Notes: generated from the sequence alone by a model not told the origin. DNA of 64,000 nt from Sinorhizobium meliloti 4H41 (GCF_000375585.1 NZ_AQWP01000003.1:374830-438829); one strand, 5' to 3'. Positions 1 through 9,381 are shown, counted from the first letter of the stretch. Program-made: numbers and translations.

Positions 1-241
<241 letters not shown>

Positions 242-267
242 TGCGGCTCCCGACCGCCCATGGACGC

Positions 268-306
268 TATGTAAACCTTTACACTCCCTATGTAAAGGTT
301 TACATA
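268..306. promoter_or_regulatory. Paired LacI-family operator dyads
   Basis: Two copies of the dyad TGTAAA-NN-TTTACA lie at 270-283 and 291-304, with centres 21 bp apart, about two helical turns. The second copy is the reverse complement of the first, so the whole block is itself nearly palindromic. It lies just upstream of the ATPase gene start at 241 and within the divergent region of the LacI-type gene at 497. The form (even-length dyad, tandem on one DNA face) fits LacI-family binding; the binder is inferred from position. Confidence 0.65.
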
Positions 307-496
307 ACGGCATGCACAGGAATTTGCCGGACCGCCTTTGACGCTGCCCGCGGTGTGTGTAGTGTCCCGCCGTGAACAGCCGCGCGTTCTTGTCAGATAC
401 GCAAAGGCCGCCGTCGCAGATTGATTAGCTGCTTGTTTTTATCTCTAAATCGGGATTTAGGGAAACACGCAGTAGGGAGACGCAAGGCAGAGCGCA

Positions 497-1522
497 GTGT
501 CGGATTCCACGCCCGCAACCATCGAAGACGTCGCCAGGATCGCTGAAGTTTCGATCGCGACGGTATCGCGGGCAATCCACAACCCGGAGAAGGTCGCTAA
601 ATCCACGCGGCTGAAGGTCAACCAGGCGATCGCGATCACCGGCTATACGACCAATGCCATGGCTCGCAGCCTGCGCCTCGGCCGCTCGAACATGATCCTG
701 GTCGTCGCCCCGGATATCGGCGATCCAAACTTTTCGAGCATTCTGGTCGGCCTCGAAAACGAGGCACGGTCGCACGGATACGGCGTGCTGATCGGCCATA
801 CCCAGAACGACGCCCAGCGCGCGGTCGAATATCTGAAGTTTCTCAACTCCAACCAGGCGGCGGGTCTGATCCTCTTTACCGGCATCCTGCCCTTCGGTCA
901 CGAGACGATAGCAGCGCGGCTGCCGCCGAGCGTCGGCATATTCGAGCCCGTCTTCAACGGCGGCATACCCTATGTGGGTGTCGACGATGTCGAGGGCGCC
1001 CGCAAGGTGGTCGACCTCCTCATCGCCGAAGGTCATCGGAAGATCGCTTTCATCGGCGATTCGCGGACCCGCCTTGCCTATAAGCGGCGCCGCGCCGGCT
1101 ATGATGCGGGCCTCGATGCGGCGGGGGTGCCGGCGGAACTTCGGCTGGTCCAGGAGGGCGATGGCACGCTCGAGAGCGGCAGGGCTGCCGTCGAGCGGCT
1201 CTTCGTGCGCGACACGCTGCCGACGGCATTCATGTGCGTCAACGATCAGACGGCACTCGGCGTGATGATCGGGCTGAAGGCACGCGGCTATGACATACCG
1301 CGCGATTTCTCGGTCACAGGCTTCGACGACGTGCCGCAGGCGACATTCATGACGCCGGCTTTGACCACGATCCGCCAGCCGCGCACGCTGATCGGCAAAC
1401 ACGCCATGGCGCTTCTCTTGGAGCTTCTCTCCGACCGCAGCCCGGCCGAGACCGAGATCTTCCTCAGGCCCGATCTCGTGGTGCGAAACTCCGTATCCTC
1501 ACCGTCCGCACGATGGGCTTGA
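497..1522 (+). CDS. LacI/GalR-family transcriptional regulator
   Basis: This 341-residue protein has the LacI layout. An N-terminal helix-turn-helix lies at about residues 8-28 ([20 protein letters not shown]), then the hinge helix region, then a periplasmic-binding-protein-like effector domain with the family's [10 protein letters not shown] and SVTGFDD segments. The start is GTG at 497, with AAGG at 484-487 as a modest ribosome site. It probably senses a sugar and controls the divergent ABC transporter gene that begins at 241, through the dyads at 268-306. The effector is unknown. The gene converges with the EamA gene that ends at 1602. Confidence 0.9.
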   Translation: MSDSTPATIEDVARIAEVSIATVSRAIHNPEKVAKSTRLKVNQAIAITGYTTNAMARSLRLGRSNMILVVAPDIGDPNFSSILVGLENEARSHGYGVLIGHTQNDAQRAVEYLKFLNSNQAAGLILFTGILPFGHETIAARLPPSVGIFEPVFNGGIPYVGVDDVEGARKVVDLLIAEGHRKIAFIGDSRTRLAYKRRRAGYDAGLDAAGVPAELRLVQEGDGTLESGRAAVERLFVRDTLPTAFMCVNDQTALGVMIGLKARGYDIPRDFSVTGFDDVPQATFMTPALTTIRQPRTLIGKHAMALLLELLSDRSPAETEIFLRPDLVVRNSVSSPSARWA

Positions 1523-1601
1523 GAAGGCTTCACTGCTGCCCCGCTTCAGCCTGTTGAAACACGCAGTTCCGCATCAAAGATTCTCGAGGGCTCAGCCGCG
1601 C

Positions 1602-2498
1602 TCAGCCGCGCGAGGTCATCCAAACGCCGACCAGCGTCACCGCCAGCCCCATCAAGACAGCCGGGGTCAGCGGCTCGGAAAACAGCGCCCAAGCCCACAG
1701 CATGGTGACAGGCGGACTGAGATAGATCGCAGCGCTGACCTGGGCCACCGGGAAGAGACGCAAGCTCGTGTAGTAGACCGAATAGGCGGCAAAGGTTGCG
1801 AACAGAACCAGCCAGACCATCCCCACGCCGAAAGCGGGCGTCAACGGCGGGGCGAGGTTCCCTTGCATCATAGCGCACAGCCCGAACAGCACCGAACCGG
1901 TGAGGGTATGGATGCAAAGGCTCTGGTGCACGGGCATGTGCCGGGTGCGCCGTCGCTTGTGCAGAACCGAGGCGAGCGCAAAAACAAGCATGGAGCCTAC
2001 CGTCAATCCATAAGCCCACAACGGGGCCGTGCCGAAGCTGAGGCTGTCGAACGAGACGATCAGCACACCGAGAACGGCGATTGCCGTTCCGAACCATTGC
2101 CGCGCGCTCAGGCGTTCGCCCAAAACGGGTTGCGACAGGGCGGCAATCGCCAACGGCAAGAGGTCCGAGATGAGTGCGACCAGTCCTGTCGGAACCCGCT
2201 GTTCGATGGCCAGTGCGAAGCCACCGAGATAAAGGAAGACCGACATGACGCCGAACAGCATCTGTTCCACGACGCCGCGCATCCGCAGCCGCGGACCGAT
2301 GATCAGCGCGAAGGGCAGCAGGATCACTCCCGACAAAAGCGTGCGCCAGAACAGAACCAGCATTACGCTCGCCTCTTCGCTTGCATAGCGAATGCCGACG
2401 AAGCCGGAACTCCAGCCGACGACCAGTAGCGTCGCCATGAGTGGCCAGAGGAGACGATGCTGTTTCGGTGCGGGCAGCGAGATGGGCTGGTGGGTCAT
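1602..2498 (-). CDS. EamA/DMT-family transporter
   Basis: The 298-residue product consists of about ten hydrophobic segments arranged as two repeats of five, the layout of EamA (drug/metabolite transporter) proteins. The first segment carries the WSSGF signature near residue 29, typical of the RhaT/YdcZ/YedA-like group that exports amino acids or other metabolites across the inner membrane. The substrate is not predictable. It is divergent from a LysR-type gene, a common pairing in which the regulator controls the exporter. The end of the gene contains a tandem duplication of CTCAGCCGCG (about 1591-1610) around the stop codon. Confidence 0.85.
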   Translation of the reverse strand: MTHQPISLPAPKQHRLLWPLMATLLVVGWSSGFVGIRYASEEASVMLVLFWRTLLSGVILLPFALIIGPRLRMRGVVEQMLFGVMSVFLYLGGFALAIEQRVPTGLVALISDLLPLAIAALSQPVLGERLSARQWFGTAIAVLGVLIVSFDSLSFGTAPLWAYGLTVGSMLVFALASVLHKRRRTRHMPVHQSLCIHTLTGSVLFGLCAMMQGNLAPPLTPAFGVGMVWLVLFATFAAYSVYYTSLRLFPVAQVSAAIYLSPPVTMLWAWALFSEPLTPAVLMGLAVTLVGVWMTSRG

Positions 2499-2666
2499 GG
2501 CGCTCTCGGGCGTGTCGTTCGTTCCCCAGCCTTAGGTGGCGGCGATCCCTTTTGCACATGACAAATTTCGATAGGAACATGACATCGCAGCCGGATCGGC
2601 AATGTGAAATTGCCAAATGAGCACTTGGTCCGCATAATTCACGCAATATTCATGACGGGGATCGCG

Positions 2667-3557
2667 ATGAAAGAGCTCAACGGCCGACGTTTGGAAATCG
2701 ATGCGCTGCGCGCCTTGTGGGCGATCCGCCATCACGGGGGGATCACGCGCGCGGCCGAGGCCCTGGGTTTGTCGCAGTCAGCCGTCAGCCACAAGGTCAA
2801 ACGGCTCGAGACGAGCCTCGATTGCGACCTGCTCGGCCGCAAGCCGGGGGGAGCGATGTTCACCGCGGCCGGGGAGGATTTGCTGGACTATGCCGGGCGA
2901 ATCCTCGGGCTGCATGACGAGGCGCTTCTGAGTTTGTCGAAAACGTCGCTCAAGGGGCGCATCGCTCTCGGCCTGACCGAAGACACCGCCTGCAGCGATC
3001 TTGCGCGCATATTAGCGAGATTTCGCCGCCTGCATCCTCACGTCGCCGTCCGCACCAAGGTCCGCATGAGTCTGGTCCTGCGGGCAATGCTGGATCGGGG
3101 CGAATTGGAGGCTGCGATCCTGCAGGTCTTCGCTCATGAGGTCCGACCGACCGACGTCGTCCTGTTCCGCGAGGAGCTTCACTGGGTCAAGCATCCGGAA
3201 TTATCGCTGCCGCAGCAAGGCCCGATACCCTTCCTGTCCTTCGATGACGAATGCTTCTACCGAAGATGGGCGCTCGATATCGGACAGGACGGAGGGGTGG
3301 TTCTTGAAACCGTGTTCGAATGTGCAAGCGCGGCCGGCATCGTGGCCGCGGTAAATTCGGCCATGGGCGTAGCGCTTCTGAGCGGCCGCCACCTGCGCCC
3401 CGAGATGCAGATCGTCTCCGAGCACCTGCCGGCGCCGCCTGCCGTGGCCTATGTCGTGCGCCGCGCCAGGAAGGCGAGAAATTCCGCGCTCGAAACGCTC
3501 GTCGCCGAAATCGAGAAGGAAATCAGTCGTTACGGAGGGCTCGTCCTGGCGAGCTAG
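2667..3557 (+). CDS. LysR-family transcriptional regulator
   Basis: From the ATG at 2667 the product is 296 residues. The LysR winged helix is near the N-terminus (EIDALRALWAI, then ITRAAEALGLSQSAVSHKVKRLE), followed by an effector domain of the usual length. The frame is open to an ATG at 2604, but 2667 is preferred: it puts the helix-turn-helix at the family's normal distance and has GGGG at 2657-2660 as a ribosome site. It is divergent from the EamA exporter gene (start 2498), so it probably regulates that gene; the ligand is unknown. Confidence 0.85.
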   Translation: MKELNGRRLEIDALRALWAIRHHGGITRAAEALGLSQSAVSHKVKRLETSLDCDLLGRKPGGAMFTAAGEDLLDYAGRILGLHDEALLSLSKTSLKGRIALGLTEDTACSDLARILARFRRLHPHVAVRTKVRMSLVLRAMLDRGELEAAILQVFAHEVRPTDVVLFREELHWVKHPELSLPQQGPIPFLSFDDECFYRRWALDIGQDGGVVLETVFECASAAGIVAAVNSAMGVALLSGRHLRPEMQIVSEHLPAPPAVAYVVRRARKARNSALETLVAEIEKEISRYGGLVLAS

Positions 3558-3660
3558 GTGGTGGCTCATTAAACGCTCAGCGAGAGTCGCATGGCTGCGA
3601 GCGTAACGGAAGCGAGGTAGGGCCTGTTTCTACCGGCCAGCGGCGTGCTAAGTTCGTTGA

Positions 3661-4149
3661 ATGACGGCGGCCGACCGATACAGTTTTCGCAAAGCGACGG
3701 TGAATGATCTCCCTTTGCTCGCAGCATGGCGATCGAACCCGCATGTCCGCGCATGGTGGGGCTCGGATGGGTCGCACGATGCAGCAGACCTGGCTGATCC
3801 TCGCGTGGCGCGTTGGATTGTTTCAACCGCCGAACGCCCCTTTGCGTTCATGCAGGACTATACCGTCCACGGCTGGGAAAATCACCATTTCGCCGAGCTT
3901 CCCGAGGGATCGCGGGGGATCGATCAATACATAGGAGACCCCGAAATGATCGGGGTTGGACACGGGACAGCGTTTATCGGGGCGAGAATGAGGGCTCTCT
4001 TCGATGCGGGGGTACCGGTTATCGGCACCGATCCGCACCCGGCCAATGAACGGGCGATTGCCGTCTACAAGAAACTGGGTTTCGAACCGTTGGGACCACC
4101 TCAAGAGACGCAGTGGGGCTTGATCTTGCCAATGACTGCGAGGCAGTGA
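3661..4149 (+). CDS. GNAT acetyltransferase, aminoglycoside 6'-N-acetyltransferase-like
   Basis: The 162-residue protein is a GCN5-related acetyltransferase of the RimJ/RimL and AAC(6')-Ib-like type. It has an N-terminal FRKATVNDLPLLAAWRSNPHV segment, then GIDQYIGDPEMIGVGHGTAF around residues 88-107 (acetyl-CoA binding loop region), then DPHPANERAIAVYKKLGFE near 119-138. Members acetylate aminoglycosides, siderophore precursors or small amines. Chromosomal relatives in rhizobia are common and often have no proven resistance role. The ribosome site is weak. It stands alone between the LysR gene and a non-coding stretch. Confidence 0.75.
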   Translation: MTAADRYSFRKATVNDLPLLAAWRSNPHVRAWWGSDGSHDAADLADPRVARWIVSTAERPFAFMQDYTVHGWENHHFAELPEGSRGIDQYIGDPEMIGVGHGTAFIGARMRALFDAGVPVIGTDPHPANERAIAVYKKLGFEPLGPPQETQWGLILPMTARQ

Positions 4150-4232
4150 GCGGCACACCATCAATCGCCCTCGACCGCTGAGACATGGTCGGCAGCGCAG
4201 TCCCTATCCGCTCGGTGGCTTCGGGATCTGTC

Positions 4233-4355
4233 CTAACGTTGGCGGGAGCTGAAGAGGGCCGCCGTTTCGCGGGTCTGGACCCGCATCATCGCGCTCCAGA
4301 GCTGGAGGAGGAAGCTGGTGCGGGCTTGTTTCGCAAGCTGGCGCTGCGAGGACAT
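4233..4355 (-). CDS. Possible small protein of 40 residues
   Basis: A short reading frame starts at ATG 4355, preceded on its strand by CGGAGAATTACC, a good ribosome site at normal spacing. The product is basic with a hydrophobic middle (SFLLQLWSAMMRV) and many Arg, Gln and Ser residues. It lies downstream of the inositol permease gene, beyond the terminator at 4494-4530, and occupies part of an otherwise empty 407-bp interval (4150-4556). I recognise no family. The ribosome site is the main support; it may be a chance frame. Confidence 0.35.
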   Translation of the reverse strand: MSSQRQLAKQARTSFLLQLWSAMMRVQTRETAALFSSRQR

Positions 4356-4493
4356 GGTAATTCTCCGATAGTTTTTCATTTCGGCGATATAGTCTATCGG
4401 CGCAGCGGAAGCCATAGGGCAGCCAAAGGGTCTGCCTTGCAAGACGAGCATATGTCGTTCGCGACAATATAGCGGCGCAGTACCATGACGAGA

Positions 4494-4530
4494 CAAGAAA
4501 AAGGCCGGGATGAATGTCTTCGTCCCGGCC
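4494..4530 (-). terminator. Rho-independent terminator after iatP
   Basis: On the minus strand GGCCGGGA (4530-4523) pairs with TCCCGGCC (4510-4503) around a 12-nt loop and is followed by TTTTTCTTGT. This is a canonical intrinsic terminator 26 bp after the stop of the permease gene, closing the ibpA-iatA-iatP unit. Confidence 0.85.
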
Positions 4531-4556
4531 AGTTCTTTCGAGGAGGAGCAGTATTT

Positions 4557-5582
4557 TTATGCTTTTTTGCGGCCTTTCTGGCGATAGACGTCGACGACCA
4601 CCGCAGCGACGATGATGATGCCCTTGACGATCTCCTGGTAGTAGGCGTCGACCCGGAGGAAGGTGAAGCCTGACGTCATCACGCCGAGGATCACCGTGCC
4701 GATCACCGTGCCGGTGATGCGGCCGACGCCGCCGGTGAGCGACGTGCCGCCGATGACGGTCGCGGCGATCGCGTCGAGTTCGTACATGACGCCCATGCCG
4801 GCCTGTGCCGTCTGGGCGCGGGCGGCGGTGACCACGCCTGCGAGGCCCGCAAGCATGCCGGCGATCGCATAGACTTTCACCAGATGCGCTTCGACATTGA
4901 TGCCGGAGACGCGCGCGGCCTGGACATTGGCGCCGATCGCGTAAGTGAACTTGCCGTAGCGGGTGTAGCGCAGCGCGATGTGGAATATGAGCGCCACGAC
5001 GAGGAACACGATCACCGGCCAGATGCCCGTGCCGATGAAGTTGAACTGCTCGGTGAGGCCCGAGACCGGCTGGCCCTTCGTGTACCACTTGGAGACGCCG
5101 CGGGCCGAAACCATCATGCCGAGCGTGGCGATGAAGGGCGGGATCTTGGTCCTGGCGATGAGCTGGCCGTTGATGAAGCCGGCGAGAAGACCGATCCCGA
5201 CGCCAAGGCAGATCGGCACGATGGCCGGCAGGTCGGTCAGGGACGGATAAAGCGCCCGCGGCCAGGTGGAGGCCTGCGCAACGCTCGCCGAGATCATCGC
5301 GGTCATGCCGACGACCGAACCTGACGAGAGGTCGATGCCGCCCGTGATGATAACCTGCGTGACGCCGACGGCGATGATGCCGATCACCGATACCTGCAGG
5401 ATCATGATCGTCAGGCGTTGGGAATTCATCAGGAAGCTCTGGCCGACGAAGAGCCAGCCGAGAACCTCGTAGACGAGCGCGATACCGATCAGCACCAGAA
5501 AGATGTTGAGCTCGGGCGGCACGCGCCGTCTCGAGCGGGCGAGGGATGAGCTCGTGCCCTGCGCTGCGACATTGGTATTCAT
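4557..5582 (-). CDS. iatP: Probable myo-inositol ABC transporter permease
   Basis: The 341-residue product is a ribose-type (CUT2/RbsC-like) inner-membrane permease with about nine or ten hydrophobic segments. The hallmarks are GVTQVIITGGIDLSSGSVVG near residue 80 and the conserved IGGTSLTGGVGRITGTVIG loop near 270. The start at 5582 follows GGGAGGAAAGAAG, a strong ribosome site; the frame extends further upstream without one. It is the last gene of a binding protein-ATPase-permease operon and is followed by a terminator. The inositol assignment rests on the operon type (Caulobacter IbpA-IatA-IatP and a Sinorhizobium counterpart) and on the IolR-like site upstream of the first gene. Confidence 0.8.
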   Translation of the reverse strand: MNTNVAAQGTSSSLARSRRRVPPELNIFLVLIGIALVYEVLGWLFVGQSFLMNSQRLTIMILQVSVIGIIAVGVTQVIITGGIDLSSGSVVGMTAMISASVAQASTWPRALYPSLTDLPAIVPICLGVGIGLLAGFINGQLIARTKIPPFIATLGMMVSARGVSKWYTKGQPVSGLTEQFNFIGTGIWPVIVFLVVALIFHIALRYTRYGKFTYAIGANVQAARVSGINVEAHLVKVYAIAGMLAGLAGVVTAARAQTAQAGMGVMYELDAIAATVIGGTSLTGGVGRITGTVIGTVILGVMTSGFTFLRVDAYYQEIVKGIIIVAAVVVDVYRQKGRKKA

Positions 5583-5674
5583 CTTCTTTCCTCCCTGCGG
5601 TCGGCAGTTCGCCTTGATCGGTTCCAAAGGTCCGAGCGGAATGCGGGCGGAAGGCCGCACGCACTCATCCCGCT

Positions 5675-7216
5675 CTATCGCGCCGCAAGCTCCATGACCT
5701 TGATTTGGGTAGCTTCCGCCCTGTCGAGAAATCCGGTGACCCGGCCCTCGTGCATCACCATGATCCGGTCGCTCATGCCGAGCACTTCCGGCATTTCCGA
5801 CGAGATCATGATGACCGCGACGCCGTTGCGGGCGAGTTCGGTCACCAGGCGGTGGATCTCCGCCTTGGCGCCGACATCGATGCCACGCGTCGGCTCGTCG
5901 AGGATCAGGATGCGCGGATTGGTGAGCAGCCAGCGGCCGATCAGCACTTTCTGCTGGTTGCCGCCCGAGAGATTCTCGACGCGCTCCTGCAGATTCGGCG
6001 TCTTGACCCGAAGCTTGCGGCTCATCTCCTCGCAGGCGGCGGTGACCTCCCTCTCGCTGACGAAGCCGCCCTTGACGAATTTGTCCTGCAGCACGGCGAT
6101 CTGCATGTTTTCGAGAATGTCGAGGATGAGCAGACAGCCGGTGTCCTTGCGATCCTCGGTCAGAAACGCCATCCGATGGCGGATCGCCTTATTGGCGCTG
6201 TCGATCACGACCTCTTTCCCGTCGATCGCGATCGTGCCCGAGCTGGCCGGCGTGACCCCGAAGAGCGTCTCGGCGACGTTGGAGCGACCGGATCCGACGA
6301 GGCCTGCGACGCCGAGGATCTCGCCGGCGCGCACATCGAAGGAGACGTCGCGGAAGACGCCGTCGAGGGTCAGGTTCTTCACCGACAGCACCACGTCGCC
6401 GATCGGCACCTCCTCCTTCGGGAACATCTGGGTGATTTCACGTCCAACCATCATGCGGATGATGTCGTCGCGGGTGACCTCGTTCGAGAGGTGGGTGCCG
6501 ATATATTTGCCGTCGCGGAAAACCGAGAACTCGTCGGCGATCTCGAACAGCTCGTTCATCTTGTGGGTGATGTAGACGATGCCGATACCCTGCGAGCGCA
6601 GGTCGCGGATGATCTCGAACAGATGGGCCACCTCGCGTTCGGTGAGCGCCGAGGTGGGCTCGTCCATGATCAGCACGTCGGACTCGTAGGAGACCGCCTT
6701 GGCGATCTCGACCATCTGGCGGTTGGCGACCGAGAGGTGACGGACCTCGATCTCCGGATCAAGATCGATCTTGAGCCGCTCGAAAAGCTTTGCCGTCATG
6801 CGGTGCATCTCGCCATGGTCGACGAAGCCGAAGCGGTTCTTGGGTTCCCGGCGGATCCAGATATTCTCGGCGACGGTCATGAAAGGCATCAGGTTCAGTT
6901 CCTGATGGATCATGGCGATGCCGTTTTCGAGCGCGTCGAGCGGCGACTTCAGCCGGATGCCGGCGCCCCTGAGTTTCACCTCGCCCTGATCGGGATGATA
7001 GATCCCGGCGAGGATCTTCATCAAGGTCGACTTGCCGGCTCCGTTCTCGCCCATGAGCGCATGCACGGTGCCGCGCTTCAGCTTGAACTCCACGTCGTCG
7101 AGTGCGACCACACCCGGAAATTCCTTGCGAACGCCTTCTGCAGTCAGAAGGTATTCGGATTTGGGAACGGCGCCGCTGGCGCGCACGGCTGCCATTGTCG
7201 TGGGACTGAGTGTCAT
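5675..7216 (-). CDS. iatA: Probable myo-inositol ABC transporter ATP-binding protein
   Basis: This 513-residue protein has two fused ABC domains, as in RbsA/MglA. The first has Walker [10 protein letters not shown] near residue 57 and a DEPTSAL Walker B. The second has the usual degenerate nucleotide loop (GLVGSGRSN) but an intact signature LSGGNQQK and DEPTRGID. It powers uptake through the permease encoded 92 bp downstream. The start at 7216 follows GGGAGGCAACGAGA. A perfect 8-bp inverted repeat (TTCCGGTT-C-AACCGGAA, 7234-7250) lies immediately upstream of the ribosome site and could modulate translation. Confidence 0.85.
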   Translation of the reverse strand: MTLSPTTMAAVRASGAVPKSEYLLTAEGVRKEFPGVVALDDVEFKLKRGTVHALMGENGAGKSTLMKILAGIYHPDQGEVKLRGAGIRLKSPLDALENGIAMIHQELNLMPFMTVAENIWIRREPKNRFGFVDHGEMHRMTAKLFERLKIDLDPEIEVRHLSVANRQMVEIAKAVSYESDVLIMDEPTSALTEREVAHLFEIIRDLRSQGIGIVYITHKMNELFEIADEFSVFRDGKYIGTHLSNEVTRDDIIRMMVGREITQMFPKEEVPIGDVVLSVKNLTLDGVFRDVSFDVRAGEILGVAGLVGSGRSNVAETLFGVTPASSGTIAIDGKEVVIDSANKAIRHRMAFLTEDRKDTGCLLILDILENMQIAVLQDKFVKGGFVSEREVTAACEEMSRKLRVKTPNLQERVENLSGGNQQKVLIGRWLLTNPRILILDEPTRGIDVGAKAEIHRLVTELARNGVAVIMISSEMPEVLGMSDRIMVMHEGRVTGFLDRAEATQIKVMELAAR

Positions 7217-7310
7217 TCTCGTTGCCTCCCATGTTCCGGTTCAACCGGAATGTCCACGCGGTGGCGGAGCATGCCTTCCCCGGTGCGAACCCGAAGCAGG
7301 CGTGGCGTTC

Positions 7311-7335
7311 GGGAGCGCGGCATTGCCGCGCCCCC
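7311..7335 (-). promoter_or_regulatory. Intergenic hairpin between ibpA and iatA
   Basis: GGGAGCGCGG (7311-7320) and CCGCGCCCCC (7326-7335) form a GC-rich stem with a five-base loop, 12 bp after the ibpA stop codon. No T-run follows on the minus strand. Such hairpins after a binding-protein gene usually protect its mRNA or cause partial termination, so that the binding protein is made in excess of the ATPase and permease. That role is inferred. Confidence 0.55.
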
Positions 7336-7347
7336 AGGCAGCGCCGG

Positions 7348-8277
7348 TCAGTTCTTCGCCTGATATTGCTCCAGGTTCTCCTTCGTGACGAGTTCGAAGG
7401 GGATGTAGACCTTTTTCTCCACCGGCTCGCCCTTGGCGAGCTTCAGCGCGGCGTCTACCGAGCCCTTGCCCTGGCCGGCGGCGTTCTGGAAAACGGTCAC
7501 GTCGAGGTCGCCGGCGGCCATGGCCGCGAGCGCGTCCTGGGTTGCGTCGATCCCGCCGATGACGACGGAATCCATCGAGCGGCCGGCCGCCTTCAGCGCC
7601 TGGATCGCGCCGATGGCCATCTCGTCGTTGTTGGAGATGACGGCGTCGAATTCGAGGCCGGCGGAAAGCCAGTTCGTCATGAGGTCCGAACCCTGGGTGC
7701 GCGACCAGTTCGCGGTCTGCTCCTCGACGATCTCGATGCCCTTGCATTCGTCGGTCGCGATCACGTCGTGGATGTCCTTGGTGCGCATGCGGGCAGCCTG
7801 GTTGGAGAGTTCGCCCATCATGACCACGGCCTTGCCCTTGCCGCCCAGCATCTTGCAGATTTCCTTGGTCTGCAGCGTTCCGGATTCCTGTTCGTTCGAC
7901 GCGACGAAGGCCTGCTTGTCCGGAAGCGTATCGACGTTCACCGGCTCGCGGTTGACATAGACCAGCGGAATGCCGGCATCCGCGGCGATCTTCGACATTG
8001 CGGCGGTCGCATCGGTGTCGACCGGGTTGACGATGATGGCATCGACCCCGGCGGCGATGAAATTCTGGATCTGGCTCTGCTGTTTGGCGACGTCGTTCTG
8101 CGCGTCTTCGACCTGCAGCTCGACGCCCTCGAGCGTCTTGGCGTAATCCTGCATGCCGGTGCGCAGCACCGTCAGGAAGTTGTCGTCGAAGAGCGCCATC
8201 GATACGCCGATGGTCTCCGCATGCGCGGCCGTCGACATCACGACGGCCATCGCAGTGCCTATGAAAAATTTCTTCAT
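7348..8277 (-). CDS. ibpA: Probable periplasmic myo-inositol (or rhizopine) binding protein
   Basis: The 309-residue product begins with a Sec signal peptide (MKKFFIGTAMAVVMSTAAHAE, cleavage after AHA near residue 20) and is a ribose-binding-protein-like (peripla_BP_4) solute receptor. Typical segments are QIQNFIAAGVDAIIVNPVD near residue 70 and GIDATQDALAAMAAGD near 240. The start at 8277 follows GGAGGAGAAGAACA. An IolR-type site lies about 150 bp upstream, which supports myo-inositol, its isomers or the inositol-derived rhizopines (MocB-like) as ligand. It is the first gene of the ibpA-iatA-iatP operon. Confidence 0.8.
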   Translation of the reverse strand: MKKFFIGTAMAVVMSTAAHAETIGVSMALFDDNFLTVLRTGMQDYAKTLEGVELQVEDAQNDVAKQQSQIQNFIAAGVDAIIVNPVDTDATAAMSKIAADAGIPLVYVNREPVNVDTLPDKQAFVASNEQESGTLQTKEICKMLGGKGKAVVMMGELSNQAARMRTKDIHDVIATDECKGIEIVEEQTANWSRTQGSDLMTNWLSAGLEFDAVISNNDEMAIGAIQALKAAGRSMDSVVIGGIDATQDALAAMAAGDLDVTVFQNAAGQGKGSVDAALKLAKGEPVEKKVYIPFELVTKENLEQYQAKN

Positions 8278-8428
8278 TGTTCTTCTCCTCCACTTGGTGC
8301 CGGCCACACCTTCTTCGGCCGGGAACGCGACCTTCTTCGCGAGATCGCGTTCAGACTTCGACCGGTAGCGGCACTCCCGCTACGCTTCCGATCAAAACGG
8401 AATAAAAAAACCAGTGTTTTGGCATTAC

Positions 8429-8442
8429 GGAATATGTATTCC
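8429..8442. promoter_or_regulatory. IolR-type operator GGAA-N6-TTCC upstream of ibpA
   Basis: GGAATATGTATTCC is a nearly perfect palindrome that matches the GGAA-N6-TTCC element described for the RpiR-family repressor IolR of S. meliloti. It lies in the AT-rich promoter region of ibpA, 152 bp before its start codon. The binding protein itself is not encoded in this window. Confidence 0.6.
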
Positions 8443-8516
8443 ATTTTATCGGGATGCCGTCAAGAGCGCCTGGGCGCGCCGGTTTGGAATCCAGCTCTTT
8501 CCACTGCCGGTGGCGA

Positions 8517-9329
8517 TCAGCTCCGCGACCGAAGGTAGTCCATGCTCTCTCGCAGGGCGTCCGCCGGGTCCGCAAGTGCGTGCACCGAAGGGGCAAAGGG
8601 CTCGAAGGAGAAGGGGCCAGCATAGCCCTCGTCCCGCAGCCGGCGAATCTGGCCTTGATTGTCCAGCCTGTCGGCGGCGTCGACGAGAACGCGATGCGGA
8701 TCGCGCATATCCGAGACGGCCAGGTTTTCGTCGATAACGCCGGAGATGTGTACGAGGCCGGTGAGATCCGCAAAAAACTGGTCTTCGCCAGCTAGGTGAT
8801 GGTGGAACGTGTCGTGCACCAGGCGGAAGCTCGATTGACCGGAGACTGCCCGGATCGCTTCGGCGGCCTCCGCCTTGGAGCGCAGCGAACAGACCTCGAA
8901 GCCGAGCGGCTCCACGAGACCGGTGACGCCGGCCGCGTCGAGCATCGGCTTCAGCGCCGCAAGCGCCTGCCGAAGGTTGGTTTGCCGCACGCCGTCCTCC
9001 TTGCCGCTGCCGTCATTGACGGGCACCAGTACCAGAGCCTTCGCACCGCAGTCGCGTGCATAGGAGATGAGTTCGCGCGCTTCGGCTGCCCGTTCCTCGC
9101 TCCATTCGTTGAAGCGCTGCAAGGCGTTGATCGAGACGATCGTCAGACCGTGCTTCTCCGCAAGGGCTTTCACCTCCTCCGGAGGCGTCCCGTCGGCAAT
9201 TGCGTTGGTGGTCAGGTCGTTGCGGATTTCGACCAGGGAAATGCCGAGCGATCTCGCAAGCGAGAAGAACGCGTCGACCGGGAGGCCGGGAGCGGCCATA
9301 TGGTTGAGGGCGAAGGCGAGGGCGGTCAT
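8517..9329 (-). CDS. iolI: TIM-barrel isomerase, IolI-like (probable inosose isomerase)
   Basis: The 270-residue product is an AP-endonuclease-2/xylose-isomerase-like TIM barrel. It shares with IolI the segments LGISLVEIRND near residue 28, TIVSINALQRFN near 63 and HDTFHHHLAGE near 173, which hold the metal-binding acid and histidine residues. IolI converts 2-keto-myo-inositol to 1-keto-D-chiro-inositol; MocC/IolE-like dehydratases are relatives. The start at 9329 follows AGGAGACTTCCGGC; the frame is open upstream but without a ribosome site. An IolR-type site 39 bp before this start, and the neighbouring inositol transporter, support a role in inositol catabolism. Confidence 0.75.
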   Translation of the reverse strand: MTALAFALNHMAAPGLPVDAFFSLARSLGISLVEIRNDLTTNAIADGTPPEEVKALAEKHGLTIVSINALQRFNEWSEERAAEARELISYARDCGAKALVLVPVNDGSGKEDGVRQTNLRQALAALKPMLDAAGVTGLVEPLGFEVCSLRSKAEAAEAIRAVSGQSSFRLVHDTFHHHLAGEDQFFADLTGLVHISGVIDENLAVSDMRDPHRVLVDAADRLDNQGQIRRLRDEGYAGPFSFEPFAPSVHALADPADALRESMDYLRSRS

Positions 9330-9367
9330 GCCGGAAGTCTCCTGGGAAATAGTGATGCGGTGATGCC

Positions 9368-9381
9368 GGAACGTTTGTTCC
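9368..9381. promoter_or_regulatory. IolR-type operator GGAA-N6-TTCC upstream of the iolI-like gene
   Basis: GGAACGTTTGTTCC fits GGAA-N6-TTCC exactly. It lies 39 bp upstream of the start of the IolI-like gene, where a bound repressor would block the promoter. Together with the site at 8429 it puts both units under one predicted repressor. Confidence 0.6.

Noticed and set aside
1591..1610. Tandem CTCAGCCGCG duplication at the end of the first EamA gene
   Set aside because: A simple 10-bp duplication at a stop codon with no sign of function beyond slippage.
5705..7363. Long plus-strand frame of 552 codons opposite the iatA ATPase gene
   Set aside because: It is an antisense shadow of a clear ATPase gene; the translation is rich in Asp, His, Arg and Gly with no family motif and no ribosome site.
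8486..8502. GGAA...TTCC with nine bases between, near the 3' end of the iolI-like gene
   Set aside because: The spacer is nine rather than six bases, so it does not fit the IolR-type element.
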